From Chara braunii (Eukaryota > Streptophyta > Charophyceae > Charales > Characeae), in contig BFEA01000603.1 in assembly GCA_003427395.1 (NCBI GenBank), positions 116,205 to 174,663 of the forward strand: a DNA stretch of 58,459 bases. The letters run 5' to 3'. This document shows positions 12,890 through 24,307 of the stretch, piece by piece; position 1 is the stretch's first letter; each line of letters begins with the position of its first letter. The notes beneath the pieces are model-generated. The model was not told the origin of the DNA and ran no database searches. It saw only the letters and a list, made by a program, of their open reading frames with translations. A program made the position numbers and the translations under genes.

Positions 12890-13220
12890 GAGGCGTGGGA
12901 CCACGTGTACCCCTTATGCTACAACGTACGAGAAACGCCCTCGACTGACCCACCTCTAAGATTGCAATTGATTAACTTTCGTATTGTGGACTGGTAGCTC
13001 GGCGGGGATACACCCAACGAAGGGAGGTGACAACTCCTGCAGGTGGAGGTCAAGTTGTACCTCGTGTAGGTGTTATCCTGTCGTAGGGGCTCGCGAGAGG
13101 TGTGGCTGGCACACTCGGCCGGAGCAGCTGCGGAAGCTCCATTTACGTCGTGATTACGACCAACTCCTACGTGACGAGGCTGGGAGGGTCCCGCCGTGCG
13201 CGGGACCGATGCTCTCGACA
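12890..13220 (-). mobile_element. Terminal module T1 of the dispersed element (arm A)
   Basis: Read on the minus strand it begins TGTCGAGAGCATCGGTCCC and carries a short GGTCCC/GGGACC hairpin. It then has conserved strings ACCTCTCGCGAGCCCCTACG, CCTCCACCTGCAGGAG and CCCCGCCGAGCTACCAG. Related copies lie at 16366-16700, 24308-24790, 54042-54415 and 54485-54720. The module is thus more abundant in this window than the full element, as a terminal repeat or a separately mobile unit would be. Confidence 0.75.
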
Positions 13221-13229
13221 ATGTTTTTT

Positions 13230-14180
13230 TCGTACATGATAGACACTTTGAACAATATATAGCATAAGGCACTTACATTATTTTAAATTATAAACAAAAT
13301 ATTAGAAAAATTAAAAAATAACGTTTTCATGGAGGCAAGGTCTGTGTAGCATGATTATTTGTGTCTCAACATAAATATTTGCGATGGATAGCTAAAAACG
13401 AAAAAACAAAATAAGGAAAAAATTGTCATCCCAAGAAAAGATAGGATAGATCGAATCAACAAATAAACCTAACTCAGTTGGTATTTGCTATAAACCGAGG
13501 CGATGTCCCACTAATAAAAATGATTTGATTAAGCACGTAAATCTAAATGTGTGTTATGTAGAGATGCAAAAATAAATCGATAATATTTTTATTGATCTTT
13601 TTCTAATCACATTCAAATTTATTAATTACAATCCTCTTTGTTAGTGAACTCTCGCCCTTTATAAAATAAAATAAAAAATAATTGCAATAAGATTTTCAAC
13701 ATTGCAATTATTTTTTACCAAATATAGGTATAAATGAAATTTGTAGAACATCGAAGCTACCGATAGGACTATACCTAACTTTCCTTTGACCAGTCCGACT
13801 GGGTCTGAGCAAAGTCGCAATTGAGGTACGAAACATCAGCAACGAAAAAAATAAGTTGAGAAAAAACTACGTGATGATTGTCGTTATGAAAAATTGCAAA
13901 TCGAACAACTCTTGGTTGAGGATCCTTCCAGCATCCTATTAAAAAAAACAATCAAATGATTTCAATCCCCTTTAAGCTTTTTTAAGCTTTTTCGAACCCC
14001 ACTTATATCCAATAGATAAAAAAAAATAATTAAATGATCTTACTTCTCCTTGACCCCCTTAAGCTTCTTTGAACCCTACTTGTTTTTTATAGACACCTTG
14101 TAGTGGAACATGACATTTTCTATATATAATGTTGCATTTAAACACATCTCAACAAGCATAAAATTACCCTATTGTCATAA
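13230..14180. other. AT-rich spacer between arms A and B, left part
   Basis: I see no gene. A short string (TTAAGCTTTTTT/TTAAGCTTCTTTGAACCC) is repeated at about 13970-13995 and 14055-14075 with related flanks, so part of the stretch is an old duplication. Confidence 0.5.
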
Positions 14181-14189
14181 AGATTAAAA

Positions 14190-14645
14190 AAAAGATTGAC
14201 CTCCGTTTAGCTGTCGCCCACACATTCTGGGCATGCAAAACTGTCATTCCCCCAAACAACCAAAAACCCTCGGCCCTGTAAGTTAGGGTCGGGTTCTAGG
14301 GAGGGGCTGCTACCATTTATCACCGGTGGGTCCAATCCCGCCATTTGAAAGTTGTAACTTTGACAACTATTCGTGCTCATAATAACTTTCAAAAATTCTG
14401 AAAATTTGAGGGTCTGTTGTTTAACTCGTGTTCTTTAAAGAAAAAAAATATTAAATAAATAAATAAAATAATTTTGGCCGTGAAATAATTGTCACACCGA
14501 TTTGGCACATTTCCAACTTTTGATGCAAATTTCATCTTTACCATTCACCCGATTTTCCAGTTTATGCTACTAGTACCCCTCGTGAAATGACGCTACTAGT
14601 CCCCCGATATTTTGATGTTGGGGGGATAGTGGTTTAACCTAGTTA
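14190..14645 (+). mobile_element. CCACCCC terminal-inverted-repeat element, diverged copy
   Basis: This matches 47559-48137 in order: an AGGGTCGGGTT...GGAGGGGC block, a CCGGTGGGTCCAATCCC block, a TTTGAAAG...AACTTTGACAACT block, then CTGAAAATTTGAGGGTC. It ends with GTTGGGGGGATAGTGGTTTA. That end corresponds to the right terminus of the 47559-48137 copy (GTTGGGGGGAGGGGTGGATT). The left terminus is diverged. No coding frame is present. Confidence 0.65.
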
Positions 14646-14699
14646 GTTGGCTTAGGCCTTACGACTCTGTAAGTCTGATAAAACATGGGAAAAAAAAAA

Positions 14700-15370
14700 A
14701 AAAAAAAAAACGTATCTAAATTTCTAAAAATGGTAAATTCCCTACTCCAATAAACTTAATTTAAAAAATCACACCACCGTCCTATATCGGCCTCCTTGTT
14801 CTCCCTAAAAGACTTTCAAAACCTCACTTCCTCACCTTCCCCGACCTCCAACCACATAAACACACAACAAGCATAAAATTATTTCATATTGTATTTGACG
14901 ATCGAGAGTATTATCTTCAGCACATGGCGACAAGTGCAGGCTGTCAGGTCCAATCTCAGCATCTTCAGGATCTGTCCCTTTGCTAATTAGGGTTGTGTTG
15001 CACTGACGATTTTTAAAGCAATTCCTTTTCTTAAACCACTGGTACCTACATCAGGTAAAAAAAAGTTTAAAAAATTGGCAGTTTTTTCAAAATCCAGAAG
15101 TTTTCAAAAGTCCCACAGAGGTTGGCAAACCTTTAGATTTAAGCCTTGTCGGACGATTGCAAAGAAAAAAAAAAAAAAAAAAACATAAGAGTTGAACGAG
15201 AGAAAGTTGTAGAAGATCGTCAAGAGGGTTTACTCACAGTAGTACTGTTCGGAACGCATATACCCAGAAATGTAGCTACATTCATTTATGGTTGCCTTTG
15301 TTTTATGCTTTCTTTCCATTCCCTTTTCGTCCTTTGCCAACGAGGCATGACACATTCCATGGACAGTTGA
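14700..15370. other. AT-rich spacer, no gene recognised
   Basis: It contains two poly-A runs (about 14690-14710 and 15164-15183) and no recognised gene. The short frame at 15146-15370 shows no family features. Confidence 0.5.
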
Positions 15371-15389
15371 CAAACTTTGCAACTTAGGG

Positions 15390-15670
15390 CGCAGTCTCGC
15401 TTGTACTCCATATTCTGTATCCAGATGTTTTCATGTCCAAGGAGTTGATTTCTTATTTTTGTTGTTGTCGTGAATACAGTGCCTGAAGTAACCGTCGTTG
15501 GGAGGACATACTCTTACATGTGCCCCAAATTCTGTATCCAACCGCTTTCATATCCAAAGGGTGTACATTTTTTTTATTTTTTTTTCCGTAGTGGGGCTGT
15601 ATTGCCCGTTGGGAGGGTATACTCTCAGATGTGCCCCAAATTTTGTATCCAACTCCATTCACGTCTCTAT
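15390..15670. repeat. Three-copy tandem repeat, ~115-bp period
   Basis: A unit containing TGTATCCA, TTTCAT, TCCAA(A/G)G(G/A)G and a poly-T stretch, followed by GTTGGGAGG(A/G)(C/T)ATACTC, recurs at about 15410, 15525 and 15640. The third copy is degenerate at its right end. All open frames over it are shadows of the repeat. Confidence 0.75.
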
Positions 15671-16365
15671 GTGTGTGTTTTTTTTTGTTTTTTTTTTTCG
15701 TCGTTGTTTTTTTCTCATTTCCAAAGAGTACTAGAAAAGAAAACACAATGGCACCCCAAATCCACAAATTTCTGTGCGCTCTGAAATTAAGGGTCGACCA
15801 AAGCAGGCTCGAAGGTACGGACACAACAAGAAAACTCGAAACACACACACATACGCACACGTGCACGCAGGCAGGCAAGCAAGCACACATGCCTAGTGCG
15901 CCCACTGGTAGGCTCGTGTGTTGCTGCAGTCACACTCTAGCTTGATAGGGCATATCGGTACTAGTAGTAGTTAGCAGTAGCATTCTCTCTCTCTACCTCT
16001 CTCTCTTTCACATACACACACAGAGTGAAAGTCCGACGAAACAGTTTAACACAGCTGTACGTTTTCTTAGTGTACAGCGAATATGACAACACAAACATGC
16101 AAAAAAAAAAAAAAAATGCGGTTAGATAAAAAGGGAAAAAAAAAAACGTACTGATACACTTCCCTGTGGGACTCGTCACAGTGCAAATGAGAAAAAAGAA
16201 ATGATGCATCTACCCACAAAAAATGTCATGATACATCAACTGTTGTGAGTTAAAACAAATGTTTCTTGGATCCTTTTGTGGGTAGATCCAGGCGGCTTTC
16301 TTTTAGTTTCGTGCTCAGTGTGGTACTCTCTCTCTCAATCTCACACACACATACACACATACACA

Positions 16366-16700
16366 CACACGCTATCGTGCGCATCGGTCCCACTTAAGGC
16401 GGGACCCTCCCAGCCGCGTCACCCAGGAGTTGTTCTACCTCGTCGCAATACCCGTGGAGCTTCTACAAGCAGCTCCGACCGAGTGCGTCAACCATACCTC
16501 TCGTGAGCCCCTACGACAGGATATGGCCAACGCGAGGTACAACTTTACCTTCACCTGCGGGAGTTGTCCTCCCTTCGGTGGCCGTATCCCCGCCGAGCTA
16601 CCAGTTCATAGTATGAAAACTAATCAGTTGCAATCGCAGAGGTGGACCAGCCGAGGGCGTTTCTCGTTCGCTGTAGCATAGGGGGTACACGCGGTTTTAC
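16366..16700 (+). mobile_element. Terminal module T1 (arm B)
   Basis: It opens TCGTGCGCATCGGTCCC, includes ACCTCTCGTGAGCCCCTACG (16497-16516), CTTCACCTGCGGGAG and CCCCGCCGAGCTACCAG, and ends near the GGGGGTACACGCGG block. By eye it is about 80 percent identical to the arm A copy. Confidence 0.75.
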
Positions 16701-18119
16701 GTATGTATCGAACCTACATGGGAACCGACGCATTAGGGGGCTGGAGTCCTTAGCGTGACTCGACGTTGGTTGACTAAGACGCATCCCACATACCACGCGT
16801 TACACCACAAGACTCATACATACGGAACAACACAAAACAAACAACACAATAATACTCCTAGTTTCTTTTGTAGTCATCCTATAACCTTTCAACGTGGAAA
16901 TCGGGCAGGCGACTCGTGCGAGACTTAGTATAAAACCGCGTAGACTTAGAGTTTCCCCATATCGACTAACAATGCATGAATACGCAAACAATCGCAATAA
17001 TGGCGTACTTTATAGTAGCCATAATCAAGCGGTCCCTCGTGGATCCGACTACCGCCTATGACACTCAAGTGTCAATTTCGAAGTATCGTGAGGGACGAAC
17101 CCTTCACGGATGAAGGAACAGTCGTTCGGTCATCGCGGCACCTTCGGCCCTTAGGGTGAGTGTCCTGGTGGGCAGGGCAAATAGACTCTGCGCGGGGGGT
17201 GATCCCTTCCACGCAGAGTCTAGGACCTAGGATGTCCTGGACAAGGACCTCGAATCCAGGCCCAGGACCAACGTCGGACTAAGAAACTTTAGGAAGCAAA
17301 AAACGATAAAGGAAGGGAATCTTCTTTCCTTTCTCAATCTCATCCCCAATTAAACCCTTAAGCGTTGGCTCTTTAGGCCATGTGAACACTCAAACATAGG
17401 TATGTACATATATAGAGAGAGGGGAATAAATATGAAACGATCAATTCTCACAATCACAGTGAGACTTCTCTCGGCCATATATATATGTGTGATCGCGGAC
17501 AGTCAATTTTAAAGTCTGAATCCCAAAACATACTCGCAATCACATCAAAGAATCAACAAAGAGTCAACACACCACACGGGGTCAACTTCAACAATTCTCT
17601 ATACTCATACCCCTCGCTTTAACCATGTAAGCCCCAACCTTTGTCCAACCTTCCAAAAATAAATACTCAGCACCTTCGTTAAATGACCATTCAATAAAAG
17701 TCCGGGTGAAAACCTTAATAAAACAATAGAAACCACCAGGGCTAAAGTCTTTTAGGTTGGTAATAAGAATGGATTGGAGTCGAGAAGTAGACCGACGAAT
17801 CGACAACCGACCTGTTATCAGTTATAACAGAACATGATCCTTGTCGGATCAAGTTGAATCTAGCCCAAATTTTGAATCAAATTAATAAAGAGGACCTATA
17901 ACATAAAACATGTAAATGCCCAAGCTCAATCATCAGTGTATGAAGAATGAGCCTCCATAACACATTTTTAATCGAAACTTTCTGGCAAGTAAATCTAAGT
18001 TTACCCCCTAAGTCAGTATTAAAGGCAAAGGTAGACCTTTGGCAGAATTTTCTCCATACAGAGTGAATTCTCCGTATCGCCACCTGTCAAAATATAATCT
18101 ATCTCCTCTAAACTAAAAA

Positions 18120-18650
18120 AACTTCGTCAACGCTTCTCGTAGGAAAAGTATCTTTCCAGAATTTGTACTTACTTAAATAAGAAAATTGAAATAATATCTA
18201 ACTCTGAAAAGTCAAACTTTGTCTAACTCCCTGAATTAGTAAACATTTGGGCAACATCTCTTTTCAAAAATTAGATTTCTCAAATTTATACTAAGTCAGA
18301 TAAGAACTCAAAGTAAAACTTGAGCTGTGTCAGGACAAATTTTAACTAACTCCTTAGATTTATAAAAATTTCGGCAGCGTTTGCCGTAGAGAAAATAATT
18401 TTTTAAAATTTATATAACGCTAAGTTCAGAATTTAGAAATAATTTTGATTTCCCAAGGTTCAATTTTGTCTAACTCCCTGAATTAGCAAAAATTTGGGCA
18501 ACACTCCTTTTAGAAAATGAGACTTTCTATATTTTTACTAAGCCTTATACAAAAGTTGAACAAGTAAAACTTTGAAAAGTCAAAATTTGACTAACTCATT
18601 GGTTTTGTAAAAAATTCAGCAGCGCTTCCCATAGAGAAAGTGACTTACCA
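18120..18650. repeat. Five-copy array of a ~115-bp unit in arm B
   Basis: This is the inverted equivalent of 10940-11475. AACTCC(C/T)(T/A)...AATTT..GGCAGCGCTTCCCGTAGAGAAA-type units recur near 18125, 18235, 18360, 18480 and 18605. Confidence 0.7.
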
Positions 18651-18954
18651 AGATTTATACAAGACCGAGTATAACAAAAGATCCCTAAAAATGTAGAAAT
18701 TGACCTAAGTAAAATAAACTTAACTTAGAAAAACTAACTACTATAGCTCTATCACGTGGCATCTAAAATAAACTACCTGTCAAACTTAAACTCGGACTAA
18801 GTAGTGATCTCACTCAGTTACATGAAGGTCAAACCACAAAGGTAAGTACTTTCACTAGCCCAAAGTCAACTTTGTCAAACCTTATCTCTTATAGTTCGTA
18901 GTTTTTCAATGATTTATCTCTTATACCCAGCTTACATAAGGCATAAAGTTAGAC

Positions 18955-19640
18955 CACTCAATCTTATGGAAACATGTCTAGGGCACTACAACTTTTATCT
19001 TCCTTGGGCATATGACTAGGTTGTCCAACCTAGTCGCCCTGAACTGTTTAAGTATCCAAGTTTTATATAATTGTTTGCCCTTAGTCTTTTACGGTAACAT
19101 ATGATTGAACAGATCATCTTAGATCAAGGTTCAGCATGTCCCTTCTCACCTCAAATATATTCTTAATTCATACTTTTTTTAGGTAATGATAAACTATAGT
19201 CAGACCATCCAATCTTATGAAAAAATGTATGACTAGCCTTTTCATAAGTAAAATGGTATAGAAATATAATCAAGTTTACTTTTTTTGTTCCAGCATGTGC
19301 GTGGCTTCAGACTAGACCACCGAATTTTATGAGAACCTGTTCAGTCTTTTGCCTGAATTTCCCCTCTGAATAAAACAAGAGAGACTCAAGGTCATCCAAT
19401 CTTATGAAACATGCCTAACTTTATTTCATAAACGAATAAAATATAAGAGAAGTCCAAAGAAACAAGGCAACCAAGCCATTCAATCTTATGGAAAGATGTT
19501 TGGTCCATGAAAGTCAAACATAGGCAGCCTGCATAAGTCAAAACAACCAGATCACCCAATCTTATGGGAACCTGTCTGGTTCTTCAGACAATTGAAAATA
19601 AACATAGCACTGGGTCCTCCAATCTTATGGAGACTCTCCC
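18955..19640. repeat. Array of spaced CCAATCTTATGGAAA motifs in arm B
   Basis: About seven copies of the complement of the arm A motif lie at about 18957, 19203, 19316, 19392, 19475, 19552 and 19613. They are separated by unrelated spacers of 60-245 bp. Confidence 0.75.
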
Positions 19641-20279
19641 AGCCTTTGGTTGACCTTGTCAGACACAAACAATACAACCTTTCTCCCACCTTTCCCCCAG
19701 ATGCAATCCCTTTCTACAATCTTCTTCAGTCAGATAACAGAACTGAAACTGCAACTTGCACAATCATTCCCTTAATTAAGTCTGGTTTGTCTTGAAAGTC
19801 AAACTGAAAGTCAAAATAGGGATGCAGGCAATATACGCATTCAACTATAGCAAGACGTACATGTAGAGATTATAACTGGGTTTATAGAGGGAAAACAAAT
19901 GATTACCTCTCAGTTCCCTGCCTCCATAACTCCTCCTGAGTTCCGTCAGAGCTCCCGCAATTGGTGGGTTGACTCCCCACAGAGTCTTGCTGCGGTCATA
20001 CGGGTTGCAATCCCGCGTGCCGTCTTCTTCTCATAACCAGGAGTAGACTTAGAGTAAGAATGGCAGAAGATGAGGGGTTTCAAACTCTCGAGATACAAGA
20101 GAGGGACAAACTCAACTCCCTTGAGAGGGCCTTTAAATCTTGATACGCCAGAGGGCCCTGCAATGGCAGTCAAAATACGCAGTAGAAGAGTCAAATTGAT
20201 CGTCGTTGACTCTCTGACGACTCTCCACATCGAGACGAAACCTCCTTACTTCACAAGCGGTTATCGGGTGGCTAAAAAT

Positions 20280-20700
20280 TCAGGAATGAAAATCCTGAAG
20301 TGAGATTTTTTGGCAGTCTGAAAATCCTGAATGGTTCTGAAGTGGTGAAAGGTCCGAGGACCTTGAAAACCACTTGTTTAGGCAAGCTGCATCCTGAAGT
20401 GGTGAAGGGTGTCCTAAAGTGGTCAAGTTAGAGTTTTTGGCAGTCTGAAAATCATGAATAGTCCTGAAGTGGTGAAAGGTCCGAAGACCATGAAAACCAC
20501 CCTTCACCACTTGAGGATGCAGCCTGCCTAAACAAGTGGTTTTCAGGGTCTTCGGAGCTTTCACCACTTCAGGACTATTCAGGATTTTCAGACCTGAATG
20601 GTTCTGAAGTGGTGAAAGGTCCGAAGACCCTGAAAACCACCTGTTTAGGCATGCTGCATCCTCAAGTGGTGAAGGGTGTCCTGAAGTGGTGATGAAAAAT
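20280..20700. repeat. Interleaved direct and inverted repeats with a ~55-bp stem
   Basis: A unit containing TGAAGTGGTGAAAGGTCCGA, then AAAACCAC and a GCTGCATCCT block, occurs in direct orientation at about 20336-20415, 20461-20510 and 20599-20680. It also occurs inverted at 20505-20592. The segment 20450-20505 pairs with 20539-20592 to form a stem of about 55 bp with few mismatches and a loop of about 33 nt. No frame across it is credible. Confidence 0.85.
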
Positions 20701-20709
20701 ACGACTGTT

Positions 20710-22280
20710 GTTAACTTTCTCTCCCTTACTTAACGAATTCAGACTCTGCCGCAGCATTCATGACTCAAAATATATAAGACCGCGGGAGGGGTTCGCCAAC
20801 TCGTGACTCTTTGCCAGTTCTCAATAAGACAGACTGCACACCCGTCAACAGTTTAGTTTGCACCCCGTAGCTAATATGCTGCAGCCTCCCCTGCTCCAAC
20901 AGATCCCCACTTAGCTCAGCATTCTCTTCAAACAATGTCAATCTGCAATAGAGGAGCAAAGCCGTAGTAACTCATAATCGTTTACCTAGGATGAATGCGC
21001 GGGGACCGGAAATAAACCTGTAGCTAAATCTTGCCTAGGTCTGTTTTTTTTTCCGACTAAGAATGGTCACGCATCTTGCGTATGGGTTCATCTCGCACAA
21101 ACCGGCCATCAGTTTCACCTTCATCGCCAGTTTCAGGTGCGTATTCTCTCTCTCTGATGTCCATACAATAGTTGGCCCTGCTGTTATATGTTGTTTCACA
21201 TATCTGATGGTAATGGTTGTTCCTTCCCCTGCTCCGTGTTTAGAACGCCTCGTATCCGGTTGAAGTATTCGGTCAAATCCTTGCAACTTCGTTAACCGTG
21301 ACGCAAAGGAGATGGTCATTGTCATGAGGCAAACAACCCGTGATAGTAGGGTCACTACGGCTAGGGAAAAAACATCAGTAGCGACTAGGACGGGGACTAT
21401 AACTGTTGGGGGCAAAAACCCAACGATCTTGACGACAAGTTGCGGCTAAGTGAGGACAAAACTGTGACGACGAACAGATGGAGCGCAACCTTATATTCGT
21501 TGGTAACCATGAAGACGAATAGCGCGATTGCCCACGAACAACACCCCGGCGTGGTTCCACCCCACCACTCTCCTAATGTGCATGAGAATGCATCTTCCCC
21601 TGAAAACAAGAAGATACTTCGAATATCGACCAACCTGCCTGCCCTGCTTATGGCCTGGCAAAATGAGCAGGATCGGAACGAATCTCCAGCTAGATTATGG
21701 TAGGTGCACGCGTAACTTCAACCAAATACACCCACTGCTTCGCCCAGGTACGTGCTCCTCACATCCTTTTTCACTTATGTTTTATGCACCCAGTTTTCCA
21801 CACAGCCACAATCAGAATGAATCTTCCACAAAAATTTGGGAAGATTAATCACTCACGGTTTGCTCTAAATCCCATCTTGCGCAAAACCTGTTTGCGGCAG
21901 CACCCAAACCAACCTTTCAAAACAAGATCCGACATCGCAGATCAACTCACGATGTTTGGAAACCTCCGCAGTAACTTAGTTCATCAAAAACAATCGAGGA
22001 ATGATAACGATCATGGACGTTCATTTTTTTCTCAACGCCTCCCCTTACTTTTTCGCGCACTACTTCCTCTACCAATCTCCTAATCTACTAACTCTCACCT
22101 AAATCTAACTTTACCATCCAACTCGCCTCATTCCCAACCCCAATTTCCACTCCTCGCACTCGCTTCGAGCATTGCCTGTCATTCCCTTCCATACCACCTA
22201 CGTGCTAACCCCGACACTACAACCGGTGTTTCGAGGATACAGACAGTCAAACGATGATCTTCGGAGGCCGACTTCCGCTA
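20710..22280. other. Intergenic DNA, no gene recognised
   Basis: Several frames of 80-130 residues overlap on both strands, but none has a family motif I recognise. Base composition is close to balanced and no simple repeats dominate. Confidence 0.5.
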
Positions 22281-22299
22281 AGGAGTGTGTAGCAAGTCG

Positions 22300-22960
22300 C
22301 TTGCTGGACCGATCAATCTCAAACTGAGTAACGCTTATACGCACGACCTATGCACGGTCGTTGGGGTTACTCCAGCTTCTCAACGAGTAGGAAGACCTGG
22401 GCCCGCTGCTAAGTCTGCAGCATGGGCCTTGGTAGGGGTGAGTCCCGGTGAAGGTCTTGGTGGTAGTTGTAGCAAATATTCAGATCAAAACTTAAAAAAA
22501 AATTGAAGCGTATTAAGGGTTTTGCAGCTAAGCAGCCACTGCAGCGGCCTTCCCGCAGTGCTCTGGGCCGCTTTGCCAGGGCGTTGCTCACCTTTTTCAG
22601 GTCTTCAACGGGCATGCACACACTCGATCCTTTTACCACAAATGGTGGATGGCGGGCTGCACGTCGCAACATCCCCTGCATCCCTCGGCCTGCAGCCCCA
22701 CAAGTCCGTTTTGAGTGTCCTCCAATTCCCCTCTACTTTAGGGTATCGGCGCTCTCCAATCGGGAGGCAAAGGAAACCACGACCACGGATCCCACCATCC
22801 TCCCGTACGTTGACCTCTTCGGTCCGTACTTCAAGACGAGCGGGGCAGGGGAATTTTGCTAGCACCCCGACACGCCTGAGCCCGAACGGGCTCGCCAAAA
22901 GATGTGAGTGTTCAAGGTCCTCCGCTGCCGTGACGGCCACCCGTGGCCAGTGTCGCGCCT
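22300..22960. other. Hairpin-rich GC segment
   Basis: It contains nested complementary strings such as GGCCCGCTGC with GCAGCATGGGCC (22399-22427), GAGCCC with GGGCTC separated by 4 nt (22876-22892), and several CAGC/GCTG pairs at 22520-22600. It resembles the hairpin arrays at 27050-28800. Overlapping frames on both strands are unconvincing. Confidence 0.4.
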
Positions 22961-22979
22961 GACTTATGAAAAGTCAAAG

Positions 22980-23700
22980 CATAAAGTTACATAATAACGA
23001 CGATAGTAAAATAAATTAAAAAAATTTAGTAGTAAGAGAACGACAAACGAGAAAAAGGAACAACTAGTACCGCTCCGACTCCGTCGACGACAAAACTAAA
23101 AGGAATAGCCCCGTTGGATCCTCAACCTCGCGATTCCTTCGCGCCACTCCCAAGCTCCCTCGCCGTCACTCGCTGACCTTGATCCCTAAATCTCCCAATT
23201 GAAGGTTTGACACCGTAACTAATAGTGTTAGACCCAGGCTTGGTCTAGCCCAGGTGGTAGCTTACATAAGCGGATACCACGTGGCACGTCCGTCTACTAA
23301 ACGTCCCAGAGCCATGTCTCGGTCTACCAACTAAATCCCACGGTTATCGAACCTTTCGCGTCCTTCCACGCGGCTATACATAACCGTACCTTCATCGACG
23401 TCGTCCTCCACACGTACGCACAGGTCATAGGCAAGTGCTCCAATCAGGAGACAAAATATTTTTAATCCTAATTTAATCAGAAATAAAATCATGGTCGGCA
23501 ACCAAAGCCAGTTTCTCAGTTATCAGTAAAAAGAGAGATCATGCGCGCCTTAAGTCTGTGCGTCCACACACTCTCTACTCTAGTCAACCGTCCAGTCAAC
23601 ATAAACTACAGACACAGCCGCACCGCGTGCAGTATACTTAAACTTTGAACCGAACTTATTCTTTTGTCGCTTGCAAAAACCAGGGCGGATACCCTTGTAA
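22980..23700. other. Intergenic DNA, no gene recognised
   Basis: I see nothing recognisable. A short CTTACAAGGGT-type palindrome (about 23691-23707) resembles one at 7786-7797 and another near 29139-29153 (each is a GATACCCTTG...CAAGGGTATT-type string), a small dispersed palindromic motif. Confidence 0.4.
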
Positions 23701-23718
23701 GGGTATTCGCATTGACAA

Positions 23719-23757
<39 letters not shown>

Positions 23758-23789
23758 ACACATACACACACATACACACACACACACAA
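23719..23789. repeat. (CA)n microsatellite
   Basis: CA units with regular TACACA interruptions. Confidence 0.95.
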
Positions 23790-24071
23790 AATTACGGTCA
23801 GAAACCCCCTACCCTGATGTTATCATTAAAAAAAAATGGGGGGCCGATCATACGAGTAATAGTCCGGATGCGAAAAGAAACAGAGTGAAGAGCTTCTGCC
23901 AAAGAAAAAAAAAAAAGAAACCAAGGAGAAAAAAAAGAGCAAGAATAATCTGTGAATAAGTCGCAGTGAGCGAAAATATGATGTGAATAGATCGTGGTAA
24001 GCGAACTGAGGTAGACGTTAATGCGGCCAGGTATACACAGGAAGGGAACAAACTATGAAGGGTAGTCATCC

Positions 24072-24159
24072 TATCTCTCTCTCTCTCCCTCATACACACA
24101 CACGCACGTACAAACACAAACACAAACACAAAGTAATTAGTAACAAGAAAAACATCGTC

Positions 24160-24231
<72 letters not shown>

Positions 24232-24285
24232 CCCCCTCTCCCTCTCTCTCTCCCCCCTCCCTCTCTCTCTCACACACACATGCAC
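24072..24285. repeat. (CT)n and (CA)n tracts
   Basis: CT runs at 24074-24086 and 24163-24224 continue into CCCCCTCTC variants, then into a short CA run at about 24270. Confidence 0.95.
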
Positions 24286-24307
24286 ATATACACACGTAAT
24301 AGTCAAT

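Larger units (their letters stand above)
9187..13220 (-). mobile_element. Dispersed element, arm A of a 4-kb inverted pair
   Basis: About 4.0 kb is matched, in opposite orientation, by 16366-20260. Landmarks agree in mirror order: the AACTCAGGAGGAGTT block (9606-9620) with its complement near 19926-19940; TATAAACCCAGTTATA (9660-9675) with 19867-19882; spaced CCATAAGTTTGGATGG motifs (9915-10640) with CCAATCTTATGG motifs (18955-19640); the CTCTACGGGAAGCGCTGCC array (10950-11470) with 18130-18640; a GCGATCACATATATATATAT block (about 12059-12079) with 17475-17500; and the terminal module (12900-13220) with 16366-16690. By eye, identity is about 70-80 percent. There is no transposase, reverse transcriptase or gag reading frame, so it is non-autonomous or decayed. 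The class is unresolved: no matching terminal inverted repeats or flanking LTR pair were found. Confidence 0.7.
16366..20260 (+). mobile_element. Dispersed element, arm B of a 4-kb inverted pair
   Basis: This is the inverted counterpart of 9187-13220; the spacer between the two is about 3.1 kb. It begins with terminal module T1 and ends with a block matching the left end of arm A (TTGAGAGGGCCTTTAAATC, about 20120-20140, against GATATCAAGGCCCTCTCATGAG at 9411-9432). Its centre carries a perfect GACTCTGCGCG...CGCAGAGTC hairpin (17187-17220) and repeated CCTAGGA/TCCTGGAC palindromic strings (17219-17275), absent or altered in arm A. There is no recognisable polymerase or transposase frame. Divergence between the arms indicates an old event, not a recent inverted duplication. 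Confidence 0.7.

Noticed and set aside
20280-20700. Hammerhead ribozyme (retrozyme) core
   Set aside because: The GGTCC...GGACC helix and nearby GAAA look tempting, but the required CUGAUGA box and third helix are absent in all copies.
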